Under the pieces are notes generated by a model that did no database searches, was not told the origin of the DNA, and saw only the letters and a program-made list of their open reading frames with translations. A stretch of DNA of 64,000 bases. It comes from Microbacterium indicum DSM 19969. Lineage in GTDB: Bacteria > Actinomycetota > Actinomycetes > Actinomycetales > Microbacteriaceae. The position numbers and the translations under genes are program-made. Within the stretch, counting starts at the first letter, position 1; each line of letters opens with the position of its first letter. The stretch lies in contig NZ_AULR01000004.1 in the NCBI RefSeq assembly GCF_000422385.1, forward strand, positions 124,001-188,000, written 5' to 3'. Below, piece by piece: positions 8,706 to 16,618 of this stretch.

Positions 8706-9971
8706 CTACAGCTCGTAGAGCTCGCCGTAGGCGGGGAGGGCGACAGGCACGGATGGCTGCAGGCGCTCGGGGCGGAAGCCGTGGATCGGGATCACCCGGG
8801 CCGGGGCGACCGCGTCCACGAACGCGTGCAGCGCGGCGCCAGAAGCGTGGCCCGAGGATCCGGCCTCGACGACGCGGATCCCGAGGCGCTCGAGCCACTC
8901 CATGAACACGGCCCAGTCGGGCATGAAGGGGCCGAGGGGTTCGCCCTGCGAGTGGATCCACGCGGTGCGGCCGGGCTCGATGGGCAGGTCGGCGAGGGAG
9001 GGGATCGCCCGCACGTCGGGCTGCACGAGGTAGGAGGCGGGGTTCGCGCGGACGTCGTCGAGAGTCACGGCGTCCCGCCCGGCGACCTGGTCGATGCCCA
9101 TCGCGCGGAGGAACGCTGCGTCGCGGTCGGGCCACACGAGGGTCCGCCCGAGCGAGGCGGCGAGGCGGATGATCCGCTCGGCGCGCTCGACGTCGCGCGG
9201 GTACAGGGCGACGAGGTGCAGGGCGTCGACCGCGAGGGCCTCGGCGACGATCCGGTCGATCTCGTCCTCGGAGCGCGGCTCGCGGTCGGGCCCGTCGAAC
9301 GAGAGCCCCGTCGTCTCGGTCACGAGCAGCTCGCACCCGCGGATCCGCTCGGCGAAGGAGTGCGAGCGGGATCCGCCGTCCCGGTGGAAGTTGATGTCGC
9401 CCGAGTAGGCGACCGTGCCGTCGGGCGTCGTCACGATGACGCCCGCGGCGCCGGGCACGTCGTGGTCGACGAGCCGGAACTCGACCGTCAGGTCGCCGAT
9501 CGGGAGCGGCGTCCCGGGATCGAGGGCGACGGGATCGGGCGTGCGGCCCATGCGCGGCTCGCCGGAGGCCGAGAGCGCCGCGAGCACGCGCACGGTGCCG
9601 GGCGTCGCGTACAGCGGGATCTCGGGGCGCGCGAAGCCGAGCGCGCCCTCGTGGTCGATGTGCGCGTGCGAGAGGAAGATCGCCGTGGGCCGCGGATCCG
9701 CCTCCGCCCACGGCTCGGACGCCAGCTCGGGCGCGTGCGCCAGCTGATCCGGGTCGTAGAAGCCGGGCAGCTCGCGCAGCACCCCGCCGCGCAGCAGGTC
9801 GACGAGCTCGAGGCCGGGGCGCGGATCCGCGGGCCAGCGGAGGAGGCTCTCCTCGGTCGCGCGCATGCCCATGTCGAGCAGCACGCGGGCGTTCGGCGTC
9901 GAGACGAGGATCATGCTGTAGCCGATCTCGGCGATGCCGCCGAGGATCTCGACCGTCGTGGAGGAGGTCAT
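8706..9971 (-). CDS. Metallo-beta-lactamase / beta-CASP-type hydrolase
   Basis: A 421-residue protein. The metal-binding motif of the metallo-beta-lactamase fold is intact: His102, His104, Asp106 and His107 in LSHAHIDHEG, then LVDHDVPG and YSGDINFH. The C-terminal part carries the beta-CASP marks AGSSGHASG and RVIPIHGFRPE, as in RNase J and related exonucleases. No signal peptide. It is the last gene of a leftward sugar-transport operon, 12 bases after the malG-type permease. The substrate is unknown: nuclease families share this fold, but the middle of the protein is divergent, so a small-molecule hydrolase cannot be excluded. Confidence 0.8.
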   Translation of the reverse strand: MTSSTTVEILGGIAEIGYSMILVSTPNARVLLDMGMRATEESLLRWPADPRPGLELVDLLRGGVLRELPGFYDPDQLAHAPELASEPWAEADPRPTAIFLSHAHIDHEGALGFARPEIPLYATPGTVRVLAALSASGEPRMGRTPDPVALDPGTPLPIGDLTVEFRLVDHDVPGAAGVIVTTPDGTVAYSGDINFHRDGGSRSHSFAERIRGCELLVTETTGLSFDGPDREPRSEDEIDRIVAEALAVDALHLVALYPRDVERAERIIRLAASLGRTLVWPDRDAAFLRAMGIDQVAGRDAVTLDDVRANPASYLVQPDVRAIPSLADLPIEPGRTAWIHSQGEPLGPFMPDWAVFMEWLERLGIRVVEAGSSGHASGAALHAFVDAVAPARVIPIHGFRPERLQPSVPVALPAYGELYEL

Positions 9972-9983
9972 GGGGAGAGCCTT

Positions 9984-10856
9984 TCAGCCGCGCACGGCGC
10001 CGGCGAACGCGTCGGAGATGAAGAAGCGCTGCAGGAAGAGGAACAGGACGACGAGGGGGATCGTGGTGAAGACGACGGCCGCGCTGAGGCCCGTCCAGTC
10101 GGTGCCCTCGGCGCCGAAGAACTGCTGCAGGCCGACCTGGATCGGCCGCATCGCGTCGGACGAGGTGAAGAGGTAGGGCCAGAGGAACGAGTTCCAGGAT
10201 CCCAGGAACGCGTTGAGGCCCACGAGGACGAGGCTCGGCACCGCGAGGGGCGCGCCCACCTGGAAGAGCATGCGCAGGGGGCCCGCGCCGTCGATCTCGG
10301 CGGCCTCGAAGATCTCGGGGGGCAGGGTCTGGAAGAACTGTCGCACGAGGAAGACGCCGAAGCCCGTCGCGGCCCAGGGGATGATCTGGATCAGGTATGT
10401 GTCGAGCAGGCCCGCCCTGCTCGCGACGAGGAAGTTCGGGATCAGGAGGACGGCCTCGGGCACCATGAGGACCGAGATCGTCAGCGCGAACGCGACGCCG
10501 CGTCCGCGGAACCGCATGAGCGCGAAGGCGAAGCCCGCGAGCAGGCTCGTCGTGACGCAGAGGGCGGCGACCGTCCCCGCGATGAAGACGGTGTTGCCGA
10601 AGTACCGCAGCCACGGGGCGCCCTGCCACGCGCGCACGTAGTTGTCCCAGTTCCACTGCGGGATGAAGTTCGGCGTGGGCGTGTAGACCGAGTCGCTCGA
10701 GGCGAGGCTCGTGATCACGACCCAGAAGAGCGGGAAGAGGAAGACGACGGCGACGGCGACGATGAGCACCGCGCGCCCCGCCCTCCCCGGAAGGCCCCGC
10801 GACCGGCGCCGCGGCGCGCGCGCCACGGGGCCGTCGATCGCTGCGACACCGGTCAT
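9984..10856 (-). CDS. Sugar ABC transporter permease, MalG type
   Basis: A 290-residue inner-membrane permease with about six membrane segments, the first at residues 29-50 (AVLIVAVAVVFLFPLFWVVI). The cytoplasmic EAA loop that contacts the ATPase reads EAAEIDGAGPLRMLFQVGAP. It belongs to the CUT1 carbohydrate importers. The binding protein is encoded 22 bases upstream and the MalF-type partner before that. No ATPase is encoded in the operon, so a shared MsiK/UgpC-type ATPase must serve it. Glycosidase neighbours suggest a plant-derived oligosaccharide or glycoside as substrate. Confidence 0.93.
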   Translation of the reverse strand: MTGVAAIDGPVARAPRRRSRGLPGRAGRAVLIVAVAVVFLFPLFWVVITSLASSDSVYTPTPNFIPQWNWDNYVRAWQGAPWLRYFGNTVFIAGTVAALCVTTSLLAGFAFALMRFRGRGVAFALTISVLMVPEAVLLIPNFLVASRAGLLDTYLIQIIPWAATGFGVFLVRQFFQTLPPEIFEAAEIDGAGPLRMLFQVGAPLAVPSLVLVGLNAFLGSWNSFLWPYLFTSSDAMRPIQVGLQQFFGAEGTDWTGLSAAVVFTTIPLVVLFLFLQRFFISDAFAGAVRG

Positions 10857-10878
10857 GGGGATCCTTCTTCTCGGGGTG

Positions 10879-12189
10879 CTACTTGACGAGGGCTTCGGCC
10901 GACGCCTGGGCGCTCGCGAGCGCGTCCTCCGGCGTCGCCGAGCCGGCGAGGGCCTCGGAGACGGCGGCGGCGAGGTAGCCCTGCGCCTCGGACGTCCACG
11001 ACTGGGGGACGGGCTCGGTCGCGGTGTCGAGCTGCTCGATGACGCCCGAGACCCAGGGGTTCTCGGCGAGGTAGTCGGCGTACGAGTCGTCGTTCATCGC
11101 GTCGGCCGAGATCGGCAGGTAGCCGGTCGCGGCGGCCCAGGCGCCCATCTCGGCGGGTGAGGTGAGGAACTCCATGTACGACCACGCGGCGTCCTTCTCG
11201 GCGTCGGAAGCCGACGAGAACATGCCGATGTTGGTGCCGGACAGCGAGTTCGCCGCTCCGGCGGATCCCTCGGGCAGCGGGGCGACGCCGAGGTCGAACT
11301 TGTCGCCGACGGCGTCGAGCTCGTAGGTGTAGCCCGCGACCGTCGAGAGGTCGAACGCGCCGGTCTCGGCGCCGAGGGCGACCTGGCCGGGGTAGTTCGT
11401 GCCGGTCGCGAGGGCGCCGTCCGACTGCATGTCGACGAAGTACTGCAGGGCGTCGACGACGGCGGGGTCGGTGAACGTCGGGGCGCCGGTGTCGTCGAAG
11501 GTCGCGCCGCCGTTCGACTGCGCGAGGATGTCGACGAGCTGCGTTCCCGCGCCCATGCCGCCCGATCCGCCCGGGTCGACCGAGAGGGCGACGACGCCGT
11601 CCTTCGAGACGTCGCGCGCGACGGTGCCGAAGTCGTCCCAGGTGGTGGGGGCCTCGGACACCATGTCGGTGTTGTAGTACTGCACGTAGAGCGACTTGTT
11701 GAACGGCCACATCCAGTTCGTGCCGTCCTCGAGAGTCATCGAGCTCTTGATGCCCTCGTAGAAGCCGTCGTACTCGTCGGATCCGGCGACGCGGTCGTCG
11801 AGCGACTCGAGCGCGCCCGCCTCGACGAGCGGCACGGCCCAGCCGGGGTACATCTGCGCGATGGTGGGGGCGTTGCCCGCCGAGACCTCGGCCTCGATCT
11901 TCGTCTGGAGCGTGCCGTAGTCGGGCTGCTCGACGAGCTCGACCGTGACGCGAGGGTTGGCCTCCTCGAAGCGGTCGGTCGCGTCGGCGAGGGCCGTCTG
12001 CAGGGATCCGGACGACATGGCCTCCATGAAGGTGATCGTGACGGGCTCGTCGCCCGACGACGCGTCGGAGGATCCGGATCCGCCGTCGCTCGCCGAGCAG
12101 CCGGCGAGGGCGAGGGCCGCGATCGTGCCGGCCCCGGCGACGGTGAGGACGCGGCGACGGAGCCCGCGCCGCGCGAAGGGTGCTGCCAT
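10879..12189 (-). CDS. Sugar ABC transporter substrate-binding lipoprotein
   Basis: A 436-residue extracellular binding protein of family 1. The N-terminus is a lipoprotein signal: RRGLRRR, a hydrophobic core, then the lipobox LAGC with Cys31, followed by a Ser/Gly/Asp linker. The mature part shows typical features: VTITFMEAMSSGSLQTAL, the hinge-region IAQMYPGWAVPLVEAGAL, and aromatic sugar-stacking candidates (MYPGW, TNWMWPFNKSLYVQYYN). It sits between the two permease genes, an order of MalF-SBP-MalG rather than the more common SBP-first order. Ligand unknown; the linked GH1 and GH78 enzymes suggest a beta-glucoside or rutinoside. Confidence 0.93.
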   Translation of the reverse strand: MAAPFARRGLRRRVLTVAGAGTIAALALAGCSASDGGSGSSDASSGDEPVTITFMEAMSSGSLQTALADATDRFEEANPRVTVELVEQPDYGTLQTKIEAEVSAGNAPTIAQMYPGWAVPLVEAGALESLDDRVAGSDEYDGFYEGIKSSMTLEDGTNWMWPFNKSLYVQYYNTDMVSEAPTTWDDFGTVARDVSKDGVVALSVDPGGSGGMGAGTQLVDILAQSNGGATFDDTGAPTFTDPAVVDALQYFVDMQSDGALATGTNYPGQVALGAETGAFDLSTVAGYTYELDAVGDKFDLGVAPLPEGSAGAANSLSGTNIGMFSSASDAEKDAAWSYMEFLTSPAEMGAWAAATGYLPISADAMNDDSYADYLAENPWVSGVIEQLDTATEPVPQSWTSEAQGYLAAAVSEALAGSATPEDALASAQASAEALVK

Positions 12190-12215
12190 GGTGGTGTGCT
12201 CCTTGGTGAGGGGTT

Positions 12216-13115
12216 TCAGAGGGAGAGTCGACGGCTAATGCGCATCTGGGCGGCCGACATGATCGCCGTGATGGCGAACAGCACGACGGCGAGCGCCGCG
12301 GCGTAACCCGCGCTGCGGGTGACGAACGCCTGGCGGTAGACCTCGAACCCGAGGGTCGAGGTGACGTATCCGGGGCCGCCCGAGGTCATGACGAAGAACT
12401 GCGTGAACGCCTGCAGCGAGTGGATCGACGTGATGATCACGACGAACGTCACGAAGGGCCGCAGCTGCGGAAGCGTCACGTGCCAGAACTCCTGCCAGGC
12501 GTTCGCGCCGTCGAGCCGCGCGGCCTCCGACTGGTCGGTCGACAGCGTCGTGATCCCGCCGAGGAAGATCATCATCGTGAAGCCCGTGCCGTTCCAGAGC
12601 GTGTAGATGATGATCGCGACGAGGGCGACGCCCGGGTTCCCGAGCCAGTCGATGCGGGGAAGGCCCGCGGCCGAGAGGAGGGCGTTGAGCACCCCGAAGC
12701 GGTCGTTGTACATCCAGATCCACGCGATCGAGGTGGCGACCTGCGGTGTGACGTACGCGATGAACACGGCGGCGCGGCCGAACATCGCGATCCGGGTCGA
12801 CCGGCGCAGGAGCATGGCGATCGCGAGCGAGATGGCCGTGCCGAAGACGACGATCGCGATGATGAAGACGAAGGAGATCCGGAGCGTCGACCAGAAGGAG
12901 GGCGTCGTCTCGCCCGCGAGCATCGCGCGGTAGTTCTCGAGGCCGACGAACTCGCTCATGGCCGTGTTGAGCCAGTTCCAGTCGAACAGCGAGATCATGA
13001 CCGTGACGACCGACGGGAAGATCGAGAAGACGAGGAACACGAGCATCGCGGGCGCGATAAGGCCGTAGGCCCAGACGGAGGCCAGGGGGCGCCTGCGGGT
13101 GTGTCGTGCCGTCAC
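12216..13115 (-). CDS. Sugar ABC transporter permease, MalF type
   Basis: A 299-residue permease with six membrane segments, the first at residues 14-36 (VWAYGLIAPAMLVFLVFSIF). The EAA loop is EAARLDGANAWQEFWHVTLP. First gene of the transporter operon; 185 bases separate it from the GH1 gene upstream, and that gap holds a strong hairpin, so this gene probably has its own promoter. It forms the heterodimeric channel with the MalG-type protein encoded at 9984-10856. Confidence 0.93.
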   Translation of the reverse strand: MTARHTRRRPLASVWAYGLIAPAMLVFLVFSIFPSVVTVMISLFDWNWLNTAMSEFVGLENYRAMLAGETTPSFWSTLRISFVFIIAIVVFGTAISLAIAMLLRRSTRIAMFGRAAVFIAYVTPQVATSIAWIWMYNDRFGVLNALLSAAGLPRIDWLGNPGVALVAIIIYTLWNGTGFTMMIFLGGITTLSTDQSEAARLDGANAWQEFWHVTLPQLRPFVTFVVIITSIHSLQAFTQFFVMTSGGPGYVTSTLGFEVYRQAFVTRSAGYAAALAVVLFAITAIMSAAQMRISRRLSL

Positions 13116-13244
13116 GGATCCTTCTCACGGTCAATCCGTCCGTGGGATCCATCTCCTACGGACGCGTGGTTCATGATCGTGCGGTCCTGGAAACGGAAGG
13201 TGTCGCCGGGATGACGCGCGCGTGAAACCCGCCGGGGACGCCGG
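13116..13244 (-). promoter_or_regulatory. Probable promoter/operator region of the sugar importer operon
   Basis: The 129 bases upstream of the MalF-type gene contain an inverted repeat with 7-bp arms (CGTCCGT at 13137-13143 and ACGGACG at 13158-13164) separated by 14 bases, close to the start codon. The position fits an operator, but the half-site is not one I recognise and no regulator is obviously paired with it. No clear -35/-10 pair was found. Confidence 0.3.
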
Positions 13245-13279
13245 TGGGGCGCCTCCCCGCCGCGCGGGAGGGCGCCCCA
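13245..13279 (-). terminator. Strong GC hairpin after the GH1 gene
   Basis: Sixteen-base arms at 13245-13260 and 13264-13279 pair with a single mismatch around a 3-base loop. It lies 22 bases downstream of the GH1 stop on the minus strand and upstream of the transporter operon, as expected of a terminator separating the two transcription units. There is no U-tract, which is usual in high-GC actinobacteria. Confidence 0.65.
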
Positions 13280-13300
13280 ACGGATCCGGATCCGGATCCC

Positions 13301-14536
13301 TCAGACGGCGGCGGGGGCCGCCTGCCTGACGAACGCCCCATAGGCGTCGAAGCTGGGCTTCGCGGTGCGCGCGAGCGTCTCCCGGTCGACGGCGACGAGG
13401 CCGAGCTTCGGGCCGTATCCGAAGACCCACTCGAAGTTGTCCATCAGCGTCCAATGGCAGTAGCCGAGGACGGGGGTGCCGCGGTCGATCTCGGCCTCGA
13501 GCTCCGCGAGCGCGGCGGGGATGAAGGCCGCGCGCTGGGCGTCGTCGTCCGTCTGCACGCCGTGCTCGGTCACGAGAACGGGTACGCCGGAGCGCTCGTG
13601 TGCGTATCGCACCGCCCCCGCGAGCGCCGCGGGGGCGAGCTCCGACCCCATGCCGTTGAGCTCGCCGGCGGGCGCGACCTCGCCGTCGGCGTCGTAGGTG
13701 AACCTCTCGTAGTTCTGCACGCCGATGAAGTCGTCGTCGCGCGCGACGTCGAGCCAGTGGTCGTACACGGCGGCTCGGCGCGCGTCGCGGTGGGCCTCGC
13801 CGCCCGGCAGCGCCACGTCGTCGGCGATCGCGATCGATACGCCCGTCGGGAGGTCCGCCCGGCGCGCCTTCACGGCCGCCTTCGCGGCGCGATGGGCGAC
13901 CGTGAACGCGGCCTGGAAATCGGCCTGCGCTTCTGCGGGCAGCACGTTCGACGCGAAGTAGCGCTCCGTGCCCGCATCGCGCGCGGCGGCGGCGAGCATG
14001 TCGCGCTTGATCTGCTCGGCGACGGGGGGCAGCTTGCCTCCCGCCTGGAGCAGCTGCTCGAGGTTGGGCTCGTTGATCGTCACGGCGACGGCGATGCGGT
14101 CGCCGAAGCGCGCCATGACGCGGTCGGCCTGGGCCGCGAAGAGCTCGGCGGCGTCGGGCGCGAGCCACGAGCCCGCGGCGGCGAACCAGGCGGGCGACGC
14201 GAAGTGGTTGAGGGTGACGACGGGGGCGAGCCCGCGTTCGAGCGCTGCGTCCACGACGCGCTCGTAGTGATCGAGCTCGGCCGTGACGACCTCGCCGCGG
14301 GCAGGCTCGACGCGCGCCCACTCGACAGAGAAGCGGTAGGCGCCGAGGCCCCGAGCCGCGACGAGGTCGAGGTCGCTCTCGACGCGGTCGTACCCTCCGG
14401 CCGCCCGCCCGGAGGGCTCGGCGAACAGCGTGGGCGTCGTGTGCTCGAGCGCCCAGATGTCGCTGTGGACGTTGTCGCCTTCGTTCTGGTGTCCTGCGGT
14501 CGCGACGCCCCAGAGGAACGAATCGGGAAATGCCAT
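13301..14536 (-). CDS. Glycoside hydrolase family 1 beta-glucosidase-type enzyme
   Basis: A 411-residue cytoplasmic retaining glycosidase. The GH1 start reads FPDSFLWGVATAGHQNEGDN. The acid/base is Glu156 in VTINEPN and the nucleophile Glu324 in VLVTEHG; the C-terminal WTLMDNFEW is the aglycone/glucose-binding tryptophan segment. No signal peptide, so it cleaves imported glycosides. It lies 16 bases downstream of an MFS sugar-transporter gene in the same operon and opposite a GH78 rhamnosidase, a combination suited to rutinosides (rhamnosyl-glucosides of flavonoids). Exact aglycone preference cannot be read from sequence; beta-glucosidase, -galactosidase or -fucosidase activity are all possible within GH1. 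Confidence 0.92.
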   Translation of the reverse strand: MAFPDSFLWGVATAGHQNEGDNVHSDIWALEHTTPTLFAEPSGRAAGGYDRVESDLDLVAARGLGAYRFSVEWARVEPARGEVVTAELDHYERVVDAALERGLAPVVTLNHFASPAWFAAAGSWLAPDAAELFAAQADRVMARFGDRIAVAVTINEPNLEQLLQAGGKLPPVAEQIKRDMLAAAARDAGTERYFASNVLPAEAQADFQAAFTVAHRAAKAAVKARRADLPTGVSIAIADDVALPGGEAHRDARRAAVYDHWLDVARDDDFIGVQNYERFTYDADGEVAPAGELNGMGSELAPAALAGAVRYAHERSGVPVLVTEHGVQTDDDAQRAAFIPAALAELEAEIDRGTPVLGYCHWTLMDNFEWVFGYGPKLGLVAVDRETLARTAKPSFDAYGAFVRQAAPAAV

Positions 14537-14552
14537 GCGAGGTCCTGCTCTC

Positions 14553-15842
14553 TTACTTGGGTCCGCGGATGAGGGTGATCACGAGGCCGCCGACGACCGC
14601 CGAGATCGCGCCGGCGATGAAGAGCGCCGAGAAGTTCTGCCCGCCGCCGATCGCGAGGATCGCCGGTGCGACGGCCGCGACGATCGTCGTCGGCAGGTTG
14701 TCGGCGATCTTGAGGATGCCGATCGCGCCCGCGGGGTTGTCGGGGTCGGGGAGCACGAGCGTTCCGAGCGCGAGCTCGACGGCGAAGTACACGCCCTGAC
14801 CGAGCCCGACGACCCCGCAGGCGACGAGGTACATGCCGAAGCTCTCGGTGCGCGAGGCGAACACGAGGCCGAGCGCGAGCACGAAGGCCGCGACGACGAC
14901 GAAGGGCTTGCGGACGCCGAGCCTGTCGCTGAGGCGGCCGATGTACGGGGTGACGATCATCGTGACGCCCGCGGTCACGAGGACCGTCAGCGTGATCATG
15001 GTCCCGAGGTGGGCGGGTTCGATGCCGAGACGCTGCATGAGGAACACGGCCTGGAAGGCGTTGAGCGCGCCGACCGCCGAGAAGACCAGCATGCGGCTCG
15101 TGAAGATCCACGTGAAGTTCGGGTGGGCGAGCGGGTTCACCCAGAACACCCCGACGACGCTGCGGATGCTGAAGGGCGCGCTCGGGAACTCCCACTTCGG
15201 GTCGCGCACGCGGGCCGCCAGCAGGAGCATGCCCGCGACGGCGATGACGGTCGGGATCCCGACGTTCGCCCACAGGTTGTCCCCGAACGGGATCGACACC
15301 GCGGTGCCGAGGAGCCCGCCTACGGCCGTGCCCATGCTGATGACGGCGACGACGGGGCCGCGGCGCTCCGCGGGCAGCTGATCGGTGACGAGCGCCGTGA
15401 CCGCGATGTTCGCGCACACGAAGCCGAGCGTCACGAGCAGGTGCGCGGCGACGAGAACGGGGATGTTCGGGGCGACGATGAGGAGGAGCCCGCCCGCGAC
15501 GAAGCTCACGGCGCCGGCCACGAGATAGGGGCGCCTGCGCCCGAACGCCGATCGCGAGCGGTCGCTCATCGTGCCGACTGCGGGCAGGGCGATGAGGGTG
15601 AAGATGCCCGCGATCGCGCTCGAGAGCGAGATGATCGTCGTCGCGCCCTCGGCGTCGAGCTCGGTCGCCTTGAGCGTGAGCGTCAGAAGGGCGAGCGACA
15701 TCTGCGCGGCGCCCGCGCCGATGATCGCGAAGGCGATGTAGAGGATGAACGCCTTCGGGGGGTGCACCTTCTGGCGGAAGATCTGGGTCGGGGTCGGCTC
15801 GACGACGGGGTCGGTCGTGAGCTTCGGATCGGGTGAGGTCAT
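14553..15842 (-). CDS. MFS sugar transporter (GPH-like)
   Basis: A 429-residue protein with twelve predicted membrane segments. The conserved MFS loop between segments 2 and 3 reads GTMSDRSRSAFGRRRPYL, and the equivalent in the second half is GRLSDRLGVRKPF; this double pattern is typical of glycoside-pentoside-hexuronide type carriers. It is the first gene of the leftward GH1 operon and starts 122 bases from the divergent tetR gene, with a palindrome between them. It probably imports the glycoside cleaved by the GH1 enzyme. Confidence 0.88.
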   Translation of the reverse strand: MTSPDPKLTTDPVVEPTPTQIFRQKVHPPKAFILYIAFAIIGAGAAQMSLALLTLTLKATELDAEGATTIISLSSAIAGIFTLIALPAVGTMSDRSRSAFGRRRPYLVAGAVSFVAGGLLLIVAPNIPVLVAAHLLVTLGFVCANIAVTALVTDQLPAERRGPVVAVISMGTAVGGLLGTAVSIPFGDNLWANVGIPTVIAVAGMLLLAARVRDPKWEFPSAPFSIRSVVGVFWVNPLAHPNFTWIFTSRMLVFSAVGALNAFQAVFLMQRLGIEPAHLGTMITLTVLVTAGVTMIVTPYIGRLSDRLGVRKPFVVVAAFVLALGLVFASRTESFGMYLVACGVVGLGQGVYFAVELALGTLVLPDPDNPAGAIGILKIADNLPTTIVAAVAPAILAIGGGQNFSALFIAGAISAVVGGLVITLIRGPK

Positions 15843-15916
15843 GTCGGCTTCCTTGCCTGAGCACTGCGTCGTGTTCGGGTATCCGCGGCATCGGGGACGC
15901 CGGCGACGCTAACACC

Positions 15917-15940
15917 AAAACATTAAGGGCGCAATGTTTT
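15917..15940. promoter_or_regulatory. Inverted-repeat operator between MFS gene and tetR
   Basis: AAAACATT at 15917-15924 and AATGTTTT at 15933-15940 form perfect 8-bp arms around an 8-base spacer. It is the only AT-rich palindrome in the divergent promoter region and lies 25 bases from the tetR start. This is the expected place for autoregulation by the TetR protein and co-control of the MFS-GH1 operon. Assignment to that regulator is inference. Confidence 0.6.
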
Positions 15941-15964
15941 TGCGCCGCGCGGTAGTTTCGGGAG

Positions 15965-16567
15965 ATGGCTGGGCCCCGGGGTGAGTACCGCAAGACGGCG
16001 CAGCGGCGGGAGCAGATCCTCGACGCGGCCGTCGCCGTCTTCTCGAAGAACGGGTACACCGCGAGCTCGGTCAACGAGATCGCGCGCGTCGTCGGCATCA
16101 CCCAGACGGGGGTCCTGCACCACTTCCAGGGCGGCAAGATCGCGCTGCTCCGAGCCGTCCTCGAACGTCGCGACGAGGCTGCGGAGGGGTCCCTCGGCGG
16201 CCTGCACGGGCGCGACTTCCTGCGCGGCCTCGTCGAGATCTCGCGCACGCAGCGCGACAACCGGGGGATCGTGCAGCTGTACACGATCCTCGCGGCTGAG
16301 GCGACCGACCCGGATCACCCCGTCCGCCCCTACTTCACGGCGCGTTTCGCGCGCATCGCCGACGCCGTGACCCGCGCGTATGAGGAGGTGCGGGCCGAGG
16401 GTGGCCTGCGCGAGGGGGTCGAGCCGCGGCGCGCGGCGATCGCCTCGCTCGCCGCCGTGGAGGGCACGCAGCTGCTGTGGCTCGATGACCTCGACGCCGA
16501 CATCGTCGACGACACCGTGCGGGTGTTCGACGGCTTCCTCTCCGAGCCGCTCCTCGAAAAGTTATAA
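15965..16567 (+). CDS. TetR-family transcriptional regulator
   Basis: A 200-residue regulator. The N-terminal helix-turn-helix spans residues 13-58: TAQRREQILDAAVAVF, then SSVNEIARVVGITQTGVLHHF. The C-terminal ligand domain (residues 60-200) resembles the TetR group seen next to glycosidase operons. It is divergent from the MFS-GH1 operon and 51 bases upstream of the GH78 gene on its own strand, so it probably controls both. Likely a repressor relieved by a sugar or aglycone; the ligand is unknown. Confidence 0.88.
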   Translation: MAGPRGEYRKTAQRREQILDAAVAVFSKNGYTASSVNEIARVVGITQTGVLHHFQGGKIALLRAVLERRDEAAEGSLGGLHGRDFLRGLVEISRTQRDNRGIVQLYTILAAEATDPDHPVRPYFTARFARIADAVTRAYEEVRAEGGLREGVEPRRAAIASLAAVEGTQLLWLDDLDADIVDDTVRVFDGFLSEPLLEKL

Positions 16568-16584
16568 CGTTTCAGGTTTTCGAG
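16553..16584. promoter_or_regulatory. Inverted repeat between tetR and the rhamnosidase gene
   Basis: CTCGAAAA at 16553-16560 (overlapping the tetR stop) and TTTTCGAG at 16577-16584 are perfect 8-bp arms around a 16-base AT-rich spacer that itself contains GTTATAAC. It could be a second operator for the rhamnosidase gene or a weak terminator. The half-site differs from that upstream of tetR, so a shared regulator is not shown. Confidence 0.4.
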
Positions 16585-16618
16585 CTACGGTTGTCCCACG
16601 CATCGTCGCGAGGAGGAC

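Noticed and set aside
8544..10886. 780-codon plus-strand frame opposite the hydrolase and permease
   Set aside because: Repetitive Arg/Glu/Asp/Gly translation without domains; minus-strand genes account for the region.
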